A program made the translations under genes and the position numbers. A stretch of DNA of 42,793 nt, taken from the NCBI GenBank assembly GCA_025201805.1, contig MU619420.1, forward strand, positions 1-42,793, written 5' to 3'. The DNA is from Parasitella parasitica. Taxonomy: Eukaryota > Mucoromycota > Mucoromycetes > Mucorales > Mucoraceae. The notes beneath the pieces were generated by a model. It made no database searches and had not been told where the DNA came from. It worked only from the letters and a program-made list of their open reading frames with translations. Within the stretch, counting starts at the first letter, position 1. Each line of letters opens with the position of its first letter. This document shows, piece after piece, positions 1 to 10,411 of the stretch.

Positions 1-225
1 GCTTTGAGCTCCTTTGATGTCACGTGATCTAAGGCTTGAAATTTCCAGATCCTTCTGTTGTAAAAGTTTTTTCAGTTCAGTATTCTCTTTTTCCAACATA
101 TCCAGACGCGACAGTATCCCATCATGTTGATTAACTCGTTCAGTAACTGAAGTAAGTTGTTGTTGAAGTTGTTGCAGTAGCAAATGTAGTTAATTCATGT
201 CCATAATTTGTAGATTATCAGTCAT
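1..225 (-). pseudogene. gag/ORF1-like retroelement remnant, 5' end only
   Basis: Reading down the minus strand from the ATG at 225 gives 11 codons and then a TAA at 192-190. The same frame stays open beyond the stop to the window edge. It encodes a Gln/Leu-rich segment followed by a coiled-coil-like Leu/Glu/Lys heptad stretch (for example LDMLEKENTELKKLL). Such a start, with a Gln-rich stretch and then a coiled coil, resembles gag/ORF1 proteins of fungal retroelements; this is a resemblance by eye only. The stop sits where a single change in a Gln codon (CAA to TAA) would produce it, so the copy is probably inactive. The rest lies outside the window. It starts 232 bp upstream of the tRNA-Met gene, in the opposite direction. 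Confidence 0.4.
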
Positions 226-456
226 GGTTGGTAGAATATATTTTTTATAAATTTAAAATTTAAAAAAAAAAAAATATGAAGCAGTTGTTCGACAAGGCTG
301 AAACTATAACAAAAGATACTCTAATATAAGGCAAGTATATTGGTATAATTTCGAGTTGATTGCGTTACTGACTGTCGAGAAAATACGTTTTTTGTTGAAG
401 TGAAAGTGTTTCTACCAGGATAGGGTGGCAAAAAGTGATAAAAAAACGAAAGAGAT

Positions 457-529
457 GCTTCCTTGGCTCAGTCGGTAGAGCGTTAGTCTCATAATCTGAA
501 GGTCGCCAGTTCGATCCTGGCAGGGAGCA
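457..529 (+). tRNA. tRNA-Met (elongator, anticodon CAT)
   Basis: A 73-nt cloverleaf without an intron. The acceptor arm GCTTCCT pairs with AGGGAGC, with one T-G wobble. The D arm is GCTC/GAGC, the anticodon loop is CTCATAA (anticodon CAT), and the T arm is GCCAG TTCGATC CTGGC. The discriminator base is A529, and a run of five T follows at about 532 as a Pol III terminator. The anticodon stem and loop match the eukaryotic elongator tRNA-Met pattern, and the first acceptor pair is G-C rather than the A-U of initiator tRNA. The CCA end is not encoded, as expected for a nuclear gene. Confidence 0.95.
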
Positions 530-929
530 TATTTTTCTCATCGCATGAGACTGTGGTGTATGAAGATTGAAGTCCTTTTTTTAAATTTTTTCATGCATTG
601 GACACTCTTGTCAATCCACTTATTTCTTTTAAAACTAAACATAGAGCTTGTGGAATTCGTAAAGATGATTTTTTTTAGCTGTTATTAAAGTCAATTATAT
701 CACGACAATTTAATCTGTCAATGTCAAATTCATATTTTAACATCAAAGGAAGCGGAAAATCATGCATCGTTACATCTGATCCATAAAGCAAACTATCCCT
801 CTTCTTTCTACAACATTCCATCTTGATTACAAACCAAAATTGTTTATCAATGACTTATATATATAGAATAATTGAAAAGACATCCTTAAAAATTTCACAA
901 GCATACCGTATTTTATATTCTTTGAAACT
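530..929. other. intergenic, no feature seen
   Basis: AT-rich sequence between the tRNA gene and the decayed coding remnant. Apart from the short Pol III T run right after the tRNA, I see no ORF, repeat or structured RNA here. Confidence 0.6.
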
Positions 930-1633
930 TTATTTGTCTCGGTCGTGAACTGAGAAATTCTTCTTCGTCAATATAGGATGCGTGGCTCTTCTAAGGGTAA
1001 TGGCAGATTCAAGATCAAATTTATAATGCTCGACAATCTTGGATATTGCTGGTTTAATTTTTTTTTTGGAAATATGTTTTGTAAAGTCAACAACATTGTC
1101 TTTGCAGTCTTTGCTATCAACTATGTATCGCAGAGCTTCTTCAGCTCCCAAGTTCTTTAAGAAGAAGCTGGGAGGACGATGAATGTACTGTGGTCCCCAT
1201 TTTGAAGAGAGTTGTTTCTGCTGCTGTTGCTGTTCTGAAGATTGCTGTCGTTTGATTCCTTTTGGTTCTTCTCAACAATGTCATTTTTTGCCACCAATAC
1301 AGCACTTGCTTCAAAGTTGTTTGTATTTTGGAGTCAGAATAAATTCATGATGTGAGAATTCATCATTACTTTCTCAATAACTGGTTTTCTTCTCTTGGCT
1401 TTGTTAGCTTTTTCAAAATCAGGATGATTTTCGAAAGAGTCTAATGCTGACTCATACAAGTTTGAAACAATTATAGCATCGGATGCCGTGTCAATAATCA
1501 AGTATTTGGAGAGGATTTGTTTGATCATGTCGAGCGTGTTCCATTTTTCAATACTATTGGTATTCAAGAACTTAATAATATCTTGTTCTACTTTTGCAGT
1601 ACTTTCAGAGAGTAAACTCATTTTTGCGAACAC
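930..1633 (-). pseudogene. decayed coding remnant, unknown family
   Basis: Two minus-strand blocks look like parts of one broken protein. Block one (1633-1334) encodes 99 residues beginning MFAKMSLLSESTAKVEQ and ends at a TGA near 1341-1334. Block two (about 1260-930) encodes a Gln-rich linker, then WGPQYIHRPPSFFLKNLGAE and a Lys-rich tail ending at 930, in a different frame. The junction near 1265-1340 therefore carries a stop and a frameshift, and I found no splice pair that repairs it cleanly. I do not recognise the family. Proximity to the gag-like remnant suggests transposon debris, but a host gene with an unrecognised intron is not excluded. Confidence 0.35.
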
Positions 1634-4197
1634 AGTTGTTTAAAATATGGGAAAGAAGAACTGCTCTTTTTTTTTCACGCGAACATGTATTGTAGAAAAA
1701 AGTATGTTATTGTAATGAGTTGCCCAAAGAAAAGTAATTGATGGCAAGGCACAACTTGATTTATTTTGACGCGATGTATTACGTTCTATACATTTTCATA
1801 ACCTCTTGGTAATAGTAGTTTGTGCGATTAACTTTATGGTTAGGAAAAATACTCTAGTAACATCAGGTAATGACACGAAATAGCAGAATGTTTCAATACA
1901 ATAAATCTGGATAAAACCATATTGATAAAATATAGAAGATTGGATTAATCAAGGAAATACGAGCTTAAAGTAGAGAAGGTAAATATCAACACCAATTATT
2001 CTTCAGTTGAAGCTGGCCGTTATGATATTGATTCGTTTTAAGATTTAGTTTGTATTAATTGAATCTCTACGTTATGTACGCGGATCAATCAAAGACAAAT
2101 TTTTTTAAAAAAAAAAATCTCTACGTTTTATAGAGCGGTTTATTACGTGTCGATTTTATTCATTTATTTTGAAGTAAATGACCTAGCTATTGATGCTTAT
2201 CATTTGAATGGTGCCTCTTCCTGAGGTAAATGAGCTATCAGTGGATACTTACTTTGTTTAGCGTTTAAAAAGCAAGACCTATCAAAAATTTCTTAGGATG
2301 TCCAAGCTTTTCGCTGATCAATCAAAGCTTCCTACTACTATTCCATCTTTTAGCAAGTAATCAAAATAAAAATTTTCAAATCCTATAGTAGATAGAATAA
2401 TAGAAATAGTTGATTTATTATTACATTTATATATTGGTCATATTCGTGCACTCTGCGAGCTATGAGTGAGCGTGAATCCTAGCTTTTTTTTTTTGGCGGT
2501 ATTGGGGTATACAAAAGATTTGTTTAAATTATAACAGCACAAGGTTGCTCTATGACATCTTTCACTATACAAATTAAATCTGCTTCGATGTAGTTCTTAA
2601 TAAATTTCGGTAAGTGCCCTTGACTTGAGTTTAAGATAGAAGTCATCAGACATAGATGATGGTTTAGTTAATTGTTTTCTTTTAAAAATATTTGAGCCAA
2701 TTCATAAAAAATGGAATGGTGGTAAGAAGTTTTGATTCAGCTTAACACACTCTAAGAAATTCATAATTTTTAACCGCAGATCACTGTACACATATCAAAC
2801 AAGAATAAATAGCTAACCTGCACTTGTGAATTGTAAACAAGTTATCATTTTTAATATAAAACAATGATTACATAACATTTGATGATATATTACGTGTTTG
2901 AAATATAATTAGGTGTGCCGATCCTTCATTTGGACTTGTTCTTTGGCTCGTGCGGACTGAAAAATTCATTTAGGTACCCATTTTCGATTTAATTGTAAAT
3001 GATTTGTTTGTAAATGAAGTGGAATGACTATTCATGAAAAAGGGTCTAATACATTGCCAAGTGAAAGTGAAAATGTTATACATATTTGGTCTAAAAATAA
3101 TGATGAAGTCTGGCAAACATAGAAACCCAAAAATAGTGCGAACCATTCGTGCATTTAGCCAAGATATGTACTTGGATGTGTAGAATTCAAAATGAAAATA
3201 AAATCATTTTTTTTTTTTTTTTTTTTTTGTGTACTCTGTATGCAGCAAAAATTCAGGAGACCGTTCGTTCATGTTTGTATGTTTGTGTGTCAGATTAAAA
3301 GGGCTACTTTATGCATGAATCGCATTCTATATTTTCGTTCTTGTGTGTGTAATATACCTAGCAACATGATTGATAATAGATAAAAAAGTAGATTCAGAAG
3401 GGCGTCCAAGGTGATGTCATTTGAATCAAAGCAAAGAGTGCTTGGAAAGGGATCATCAAAAGTGGCTTCGTATTGTTTAGTCTGATGCAAGAATGACCAT
3501 GTACACACATTTGATTGTTGTCGTCAATATGGTTCAACAACAACAGATGTACTGTGCACATGGAACGTACACTACACAATGCGATCGGAATAACACACTC
3601 ATAAAAAAAAAGAAAAAAAAAAGGAGATACCTTTGCTTTCACTCTGAAATTGGCTTAGATGATGGAATATGCATAAAGAAATGTTAGTTTAGAATCATTT
3701 GATACGATTGTGCTACACAAGACGTTTTATTTCAACTCAGTGATATTTTGAATGGAATAACAGTATTTATATATATCACAAAAGAGAGGAGAAGAAGAAC
3801 AAGTAAAAAGAGAGAGGTCGATAAAGAGAGAAAGGAACTATTCCAAAACAAACGTATCGCCTCCTCCAGCGTCTCCTCTCTCTCTCTGTCCCTCTGTCTC
3901 TCTCTTATCTCCCCTAATTTGGTGTAAAATGTATGGCTCTCCTTGATTCCAATTCCCAGCCTTTTTGTTTATGTGCCATCAATTTGTTTTTACTATAAAA
4001 GCATAATACTAATTAGCATTTGCTTGTTTTCTTTCTTCTTTTTTTTTCCCTTTTATAAATACATCTCTCTCTTTCTCTCTCTTTTTTCTTTAAATTTTTT
4101 TTTTACCCTCTTCATATATCATCGTGCTGGTTCACGTTATTCTATACATATTCATACACTCACATAAAACTTCCCCATTCCAAAATCCTTTTGTAAA
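1634..4197. other. long intergenic region upstream of the homeobox gene
   Basis: About 2.5 kb without a convincing gene. Short open frames between 3190 and 3690 are low-complexity and contain T/F or K homopolymer stretches, so I do not call them. There is an 18-20 nt T run near 3209-3228. From about 3780 the sequence becomes purine-rich, then strongly CT-rich (3855-3915 and 4020-4100), typical of fungal promoters. A TATAAA lies at 4054-4059. The large size fits a gene with complex regulation. Confidence 0.5.
4054..4059 (+). promoter_or_regulatory. TATA box of the homeobox gene
   Basis: TATAAA sits inside a CT-rich tract, about 140 bp before the ATG at 4198. Position and context fit a core promoter; this is inferred from sequence only. 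Confidence 0.4.
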
Positions 4198-5354
4198 ATG
4201 ATGAGCATTACCTTAAATAAACCCTACTCAACCTCGCCTAGTGCCACCAGAAGAAGAACACACCTCAAACCAAGCCAAGTTGCTGTATTACAAGAAACAT
4301 TTGTAACAAACACACTGCCTGATGCTGCTGTTCGATCTCAGCTAGCTCATGAGTTAGGTGTCACTGAACGCACTGTTCAAATCTGGTTTCAAAATAGACG
4401 AGCCAAAGCTCGCAAACTAGAAGCAAGTAGTGGCGGTTCAATGTCTTCTCTGGTACCAAATGTTAGAACTGGCTGGATTGAGTTGCCAAAGCCAATTCAA
4501 CACCAACAGCAACATTGCCATCAAACAGAGCAGCATTTGCATCAACAAGAGCAACATCTGCACCAACACCAACACCAACCAGAAACCAACCCTTTCCGTT
4601 CTTTAATGACAACTGACATCTATGAAAATGAACCTACCATCAAGCGTAGACCTAGATCATGTTCTAAGCCTGAAAAGACCTCAAATTTCATGTTATCAAC
4701 GCCACCTCAGCGAGCCATGTCGGAAGGCATGGGCCGAGTTGAAACTAATCAAGGTAAATTATTTTATTACCCCTGAATACATACGCTCATCGCTAACCTT
4801 TTATTCATAGATCCTAAGCCAATTATTTCATTCCCTGTGCAAGGCATTCGAATCGGTACCTGGGCAAGATTTGCAAGACAAATATCTAGCAATGAATGGG
4901 ATCTGTTCTGCTTTAGTGACCCCACTGTACGCCAGTTGATCTGGCAAGTCCAAGATGGTGGACACCAATTCAGAATTGAAGTTGATTTTGAAAACATTCA
5001 GCAAATCAGACTAGGTCAAATCCAAAACGACATTGGCCAGCTGGACATTGACATTGAGCCCAAAGCCATCATCTCTTTCTCAATGCGTAGAAATGGCGTT
5101 GATCAAGACTGGGTTAGATGCAACGATTTCACTGAAAACCAACAAGCAAGCAGTTATGAAGCTGGTTCTCATGCTCTTCAAGGTTCCCATGACAACCTTC
5201 GACAATCATTGTTGGAATTGATCTCTCATGCACCCGATTTGGCTGCTAAGCTTGTCATAATTCCAGATAACAACTATCTTTGTCGTGATTTGACTATTTC
5301 TCCTTCAGCCACACCTGAACCATCATTTAGTAACATGAACTCTGCTGCTACCAC

Positions 5355-5388
<34 letters not shown>

Positions 5389-5583
5389 TCATCGTGGTTA
5401 GTCGATCCTGCCAAGAACCCCTGGAACCCCTATTTCCAGCACTCATCTTATGATCCATCTTCCTCGTGGACTTATTTGAACATGCTTCAACAACAACAAC
5501 AACAGCAGCAACGGGACCAAGAAACCCATTTATTGACCAATCAACATGACCAAAACAATGTTGTAATGAATAATTTCTTGTGA
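4198..5583 (+). CDS. homeodomain transcription factor
   Basis: Two exons (4198-4753, 4811-5583) encode 442 aa. The 57-nt intron has GTAAAT, a GCTAAC branch site and CATAG. The homeodomain is near the N terminus, residues about 18-76, with the recognition-helix signature VQIWFQNRRAKARK, so it should bind DNA in the nucleus as a typical 60-residue homeodomain. His/Gln repeats follow at about 100-130. Exon 2 holds a second compact block (about 193-290, starting GIRIGTWARFARQ) resembling the region downstream of the homeodomain in fungal Phx1/Pah1-type proteins, by memory. The C-terminal region has a run of about 13 Ala, then poly-Gln, typical of activation or repression regions. The gene starts ATGATG; I use the first ATG. 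Confidence 0.88.
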
Positions 5584-5817
5584 TAATTACTCGTTTGCTC
5601 GTAGTACTGTTTCAGAAAAATAAAAATAAAGATATTAATTTAGCCAGTTGCTCAATCATCATGACCTCCATGTTTGTTTGTTTTGTGGGTATATATGTCG
5701 CATATTGCTTGTTTCTCATTTGCTGATAAGTCTCCACAGACCCAATCACAGTAGTTCTCACAATTTAACGAGTTGCGCGACTGAAAATTCTTCTTTGCGC
5801 TTTTTTTTTTCTACAGC

Positions 5818-6686
5818 ATGTCAACCACGACCGTATACAATGACTCACATAGACTGTTTTTGCAGTCCATGTTTTCAAAAAGAATTGTAACTGAACAAGA
5901 AGCCAGGCGGCTATTTGACGACATCTGCTATACTACATCTAGTAAGACAAGAGAGCACGCCCTGCCAATCAACCAAATCTTATCAAGTTTTTCACTTTAG
6001 ATCCTTCAGAAGTGGAGTTTTCTACATTCGTATCTACGTTAAACAAAGAGCTGGATACATTAGATTACGCTCTTCGATTATCTCGAAACGAACAGGATGG
6101 CGAAATGTATATAGTCATGGTCAACACAAATCAAGATTCCATGACCGAACTAGCTACAAACTACACTGCAATTGACATGGCCTATATCCGTGAATTGGTA
6201 CAAACAGTGCTGCATACACTTTTACAAAACACAAGCAATTAATACTTGAACTCTTACTAGTATGAAATCATTATCAACGCCGATAACGAAAACTTTGGTA
6301 TTACTGCGCTAACAGCGATACATTTAGGTGGCAAGATGGCTCCAAAACTATCTGCAAAAGAGGTCCAGACGTTGTTAGACAAATTGGTAGACGATCAATG
6401 GGTTGGGCTTGAAGAAGGCAATTACTACCTTACTACTCGCTCCATTGCAGAATTACAAGATTATTTCAAGCAACTGTACAGCGATACTATTCTGGAATGT
6501 ATATTTTGTTTGGACATGGTAACTATGGGTGAACATTGTGCCAATGCTCAATGCAGCGTTAGACTTCATAAACACTGCGCAGACAGCCAGTTTAATAACT
6601 CTGTTGATCCAAAATGCCCTACTTGCAGTACAAGATGGGATCGAAACGATACATTTGGCCTCGGTCTATGTACAGACTCTTCTTGA
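5818..6686 (+). CDS. NSE1: NSE1-like subunit of the SMC5/6 complex (RING-type)
   Basis: Three exons (5818-5941, 6001-6197, 6261-6686) encode 248 aa; introns are 59 and 63 nt. The N terminus (HRLFLQSMFSKRIVTEQEA) and the winged-helix region match the NSE1 family plan. The C terminus has the variant RING: CIFC, then C-x4-C, H-x2-H/C, and CPTC (about residues 195-240). NSE1 with NSE3 binds the kleisin NSE4 and acts in DNA repair; its RING is a ubiquitin ligase domain. Length is close to the yeast and human proteins (about 260-340). The second intron was placed so that ATNYTAIDMAYIREL runs into YEIIINADNENFGITAL, as the family predicts. The gene follows the homeobox gene by 234 bp and converges on the Mpe1 gene. 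Confidence 0.85.
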
Positions 6687-7017
6687 TTTCTCTCTCTTGA
6701 TTAAAAGTTTACATCAAGAACAAAAATAACAGCAAAAGTACCACTTTATGGATCAACCTGAATCAGGCTACTTGGGATATTGAGGCATATTACTGTAGAA
6801 TAATTTGCTAGGGAGGGGGAGGGGAGGGGAAAGGTTTTATTATATACACTAGAGTTAATTTCTAAAAATAAAACAACTATATACATGTCATTCTCACAAT
6901 GCATTGTTTGCTTGAAACAGTGTATACCACGTATTTTTATCATGTACCGAATTTTTATTTTGTTATTAAATATCAAGACAAATTCTTTAAATTCATCTGT
7001 AAATTATTCCCTTGCGA

Positions 7018-8792
7018 TTACAAATCTTTCTCAGTATTGCCGTCATGATTATTGCTGGCAGCATCAACATTAGAAGAACCAGGTGTACCAGGGGCATTAG
7101 CAGCTTCCACATCAGGATTAATAGAACCGGGAACATTGGCATTAGCGTGGAAATCATGTGCAAACTTTCTAACATAATTATCTACATATTCTCTCACATT
7201 TAAATTAGTAATCAAGCCATCCAAACCATTCTGAATAGGCTGCTGACAATCTTGACAAGCAAAGTCGTTCTCCATTAAATGCACCCGAATGCATTCATCG
7301 CAAAAACTAGCGCCACAGCAAGGGGTAGTTGTAGCTTCTCTCAAAATACCATTACAAATGGGGCATTGGAGATGCTTCGGAACAGGAATCGAATCATACC
7401 AATCCATTAAATCGCCTGCGGATGAAGCACCTAGGCCGATGGTGGTAGCTGCTTTAGCCACATGCTTATCCCACGAAGAGGAGTCGGCTTGTGCAACTAC
7501 GATATCACCCTTGGGTGTTACCATTAGGCCGCCAGTGCCTGCTTTGACAGCATTCTTGGGCTCTTCAATCACTTTGAGGAAACTGCGGGGAATACCTGTG
7601 GTACGCTTGATTCTAGGATGCTTGTCATAGTCCTTGTCACCATTGGTAGGACATTGATTGATATAATGACCTTTGTTTTTGTATGAGTTTTAGCATACAC
7701 GCCAAGTTATAACACCCCTTCCTTGAGTTACCTTTTTGTCCACATCGATAACACACATAAGTAGGAGGAGGCACACGTTGTGGCATTTGGCCGTCCTTAT
7801 TTTCTGGCAAGTCTCTATGGGTAGGCCCACCAGGAGAGCCTTGAAATCCGCCTCTTCCACGCCTGGCATCTCCACCACCACGAGCATTATAAGGAATATA
7901 CTGTTGTCTAATCCAGCAGAGAAATAAGAAACAAATCACAAGAATTAACAGGGCATAATATCAATCAATACATTGCAACAAACGAATTTCATTTTTAATT
8001 AAATAAACAGATTAACACAGCCAGAATCTACAATCTTTCTACTACTGTCTTGCTTTTTGCTCGCACAATGTCGATTCCTTCTCCCTTCCCCGTCCCTCGC
8101 CCCCCCCCCCACACACACACAAAAAAACAAGCTAAAACTAGTACTTACTCTGCTAATCTTTCTTGCATCGCACCCCATTGATCTGTTGTTTGCTGAAACA
8201 TGGCTTGAATCCTAGCTTCTTCAGAGTCGTCTTTGGGTCCATCTCCTTCATTTTTGTCGCCGTCTCCAGCAGCGGGTAGCTGAGGCGGTTTGTTGGTTGG
8301 TTGAGGTCTTTGGGCGTTGAGTACCATGTTTCGACCACCACTCAAGTTGTGAGGCCCGCTTCCTCCACTCGCGCCTACACCGCCTGGTCCACTCGATGGC
8401 CCTCCTTTCATTATCCCAAATCCTCCTGCTCCTTTTCCGTCGGTCGGTAATACGCCCAATACATATCGCTGTGCTGTTCCTTTACCAGGCCTTGCGGCCG
8501 GCAGTCGTCTCACAATGACAGACGTGTTTCTCGGGACTACAAATACATCGTCTTTGTACTCTACACGCATGTGGTTAATGATAGTAATGTACACGATGAC
8601 ATCAATTGGACACTAACCTTCGTCAGTCTGTGCGTTGTAAACAGCAATATCAAATTCAGTGCCCTTTCCAAATTTCTTTGCTCTGATGATTTCGCGTTTT
8701 AAATCAAATACTGTGGCTCCTGGTCCATCGAATGTAAATACATCGTAATCAGAATCCTTTGCAGACCTAAGCTTATAATAAATGACAGACAT
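7018..8792 (-). CDS. MPE1: RBBP6/Mpe1-like mRNA cleavage and polyadenylation factor
   Basis: Four exons (8792-8618, 8560-8149, 7907-7732, 7670-7018) encode 471 aa. Domains in order: the DWNN ubiquitin-like domain (1 to about 80, MSVIYYKLRSAKD; the first intron falls inside it); a Gly/Pro-rich linker; a CCHC zinc knuckle (CYRCGQKGHYINQC, about 247-260) formed across intron 3; and a RING/U-box type finger (CPICNGIL...CCGASFCDEC...CQDC, about 357-397). This trio is diagnostic of Mpe1/RBBP6. The yeast protein belongs to the cleavage and polyadenylation factor. Human RBBP6 is much longer; this size is close to yeast. Introns are 57, 241 and 61 nt. The start lies 124 bp from the enolase-phosphatase start, so the two share a divergent promoter. 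Confidence 0.93.
7908..8148 (-). other. unusually long intron of the Mpe1 gene
   Basis: A 241-nt intron (GTAAGT ... TTAG), about four times the usual size in this window. It holds a pyrimidine-rich stretch (8030-8100), a run of C at 8100-8110 and a short CA microsatellite (8111-8120), all given in plus-strand orientation. No extra exon is evident. Confidence 0.75.
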
Positions 8793-8868
8793 GGTTTTGT
8801 TGAATGAGGAAAGAAACAAGGCTTTTGGGGAAAACGTATGGCTGCCGCATTCAAATCAAATTGACTAC

Positions 8869-8892
8869 TTTTTTTTTTTTTTTTTTTTTTTT
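8869..8892. repeat. 24-nt T run in a divergent promoter
   Basis: Uninterrupted poly(dA:dT) of 24 T between the divergently transcribed Mpe1 (start 8792) and enolase-phosphatase (start 8917) genes. Such tracts are commonly nucleosome-poor promoter elements in fungi; that role is inferred. Confidence 0.7.
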
Positions 8893-8916
8893 GGCCTTCT
8901 TCTTCATTTGGATAGC

Positions 8917-10030
8917 ATGGAGAATTACGATACTGTTATTCTTGACATCGAGGGAACAATAACTCCCATCACATTTGTCAAGGAGGTTTTGGTAATTGAG
9001 CAAGAAATGCGTACACAGTGTATTCTTTATCTTAATTCCTTGGCAGTTTCCGTATGTCACTTCTGGCTTGTCTACTTTTTTAGACAGAGCTTGGGATTCC
9101 AAAGAGCTCAAGAGTCAAATTGAGTTGCTGCGTGAGCAGGTACTACACACGTGTGCTGAAAGTGTAATTTCTTGATATTCACAAGCTCAATTACAGGCAA
9201 AGAAAGATGTCGATGCCCATATCAACCAAGCTGTCATTATTCCCCATGAATCAGAAGCGTAAATATAGCCATCAAAACTTTGTATAGCCTCCCAACTAAT
9301 ACCAGGGATTTTCGCAGATCTGCTGCCGAAATCAAGTCTGCCGTTATCAAAACCATCACCTGGCAAATGGAGGCAGATCGAAAAATTGGCGCTCTTAAAT
9401 CTTTCCAAGGTTACATGTGGAAGGAAGGCTATGAGTCTGGCGAGCTTCGTGGTGAGTAAGTGCACATAAATGTATATGCGGTTGTGACATGTGCCTTTGG
9501 ATTGAACAAGCCTTTGCAGAGTTTATGATGATGTTATTCCTGCGCTAGATAAATGGAAAGCTGCCGAAAAGAGGATTTACATTTACTCGTCCGGCAGTGT
9601 CCCAGCACAAAAGTTACTGGTTGGATATTCGACAAAGGGTGATTTAATGAGTGTAAGCACTTTTTTAGTGGCAACAATGGCCGTTTGCTAATAGGCTTCT
9701 TTTTGGTGAATAGTATTTTTCTGGTTATTTTGATACTAGTGTTGGGTTAAAGGTAGACAGTGCATCCTACAAAAATATTGCCCAGCAGATTGGGAAAGAA
9801 AATGACACAGGGCACATCTTGTTTGTTACTGATAACATCAATGGTAAATTCATGCACAGACAATTCATCAACAGTTCTTGACTAAATTTTTTTTTTTTTA
9901 AAAAAAACAAGAAATCTTTGCTGCTGCTGAAGCCGGATATCAAGTGGTCATTTCTGATCGCCCAGGCAATGCTTCTTTGGGTTCTGAAAGTAAAAACTAC
10001 AAGATTGTTACATCCTTTGACCAAATTTAA
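8917..10030 (+). CDS. UTR4: enolase-phosphatase E1 (methionine salvage)
   Basis: Seven exons (8917-8991, 9047-9139, 9197-9258, 9318-9455, 9520-9652, 9714-9843, 9912-10030) encode 249 aa, matching the family length. The protein is a HAD-superfamily phosphatase. Motif I is DIEGT (Asp10 nucleophile, Glu12), the variant specific to this enzyme. Motif II is YSSGS, and motif III/IV is the VTDNINEI / SDRPGNASL region. It converts 2,3-diketo-5-methylthio-1-phosphopentane through enolisation and dephosphorylation to the acireductone, in the cytosol. All six introns are 55-68 nt. The fourth splice junction was chosen so that GELRG joins EVYDDVIPAL; the upstream GTGAGT would break the frame. Confidence 0.95.
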
Positions 10031-10411
10031 ATAAAGAGAAAGGGCTTTGCTCAAATTAACGCATTCCAAGCTGAAATTTGTTCAAAGAGGTAACATTGCT
10101 GCGCAATAGATATATGTCAGATCAAATCAGGGGTAAAAGTTTATTTTCAGTACAGCACCTGTTCTTTGAAACACAATAGTTTGTTGACACAGACTGAGCA
10201 GCCGCCTTCATTTTTACACACTCCTTAATGGAATGATTTATAGTGCTTGGCTGTAGTTCTGCTGGATAGCCTGTGTCAAAGTTTATCTGCCGAGTTGCAG
10301 GTATAGGCAGGGCTTAACTTTTTGTGGCACTATTTGTAAAGAAAACACTTACACAGGGCTTAATTTTGAGCAAGGTTGAGCGTCCTTTCTTTCCTTACTC
10401 CTTTTATCAAA
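10031..10411. other. intergenic, no clear feature
   Basis: A 381-bp spacer between two plus-strand genes. No ORF, repeat or clear TATA element stands out; it probably contains the 3' end of the enolase-phosphatase transcript and the promoter of the Hsp70-like gene. Confidence 0.5.

Noticed and set aside
3192..3687. Short open frames on both strands rich in Phe or Lys runs
   Set aside because: They come from T and A homopolymers, overlap each other on both strands and show no domain or splice structure.
8917..9111. Minus-strand frame opposite the enolase-phosphatase exons
   Set aside because: It is antisense to well-supported exons, and its Lys run is the complement of the T tract at 8869-8892.
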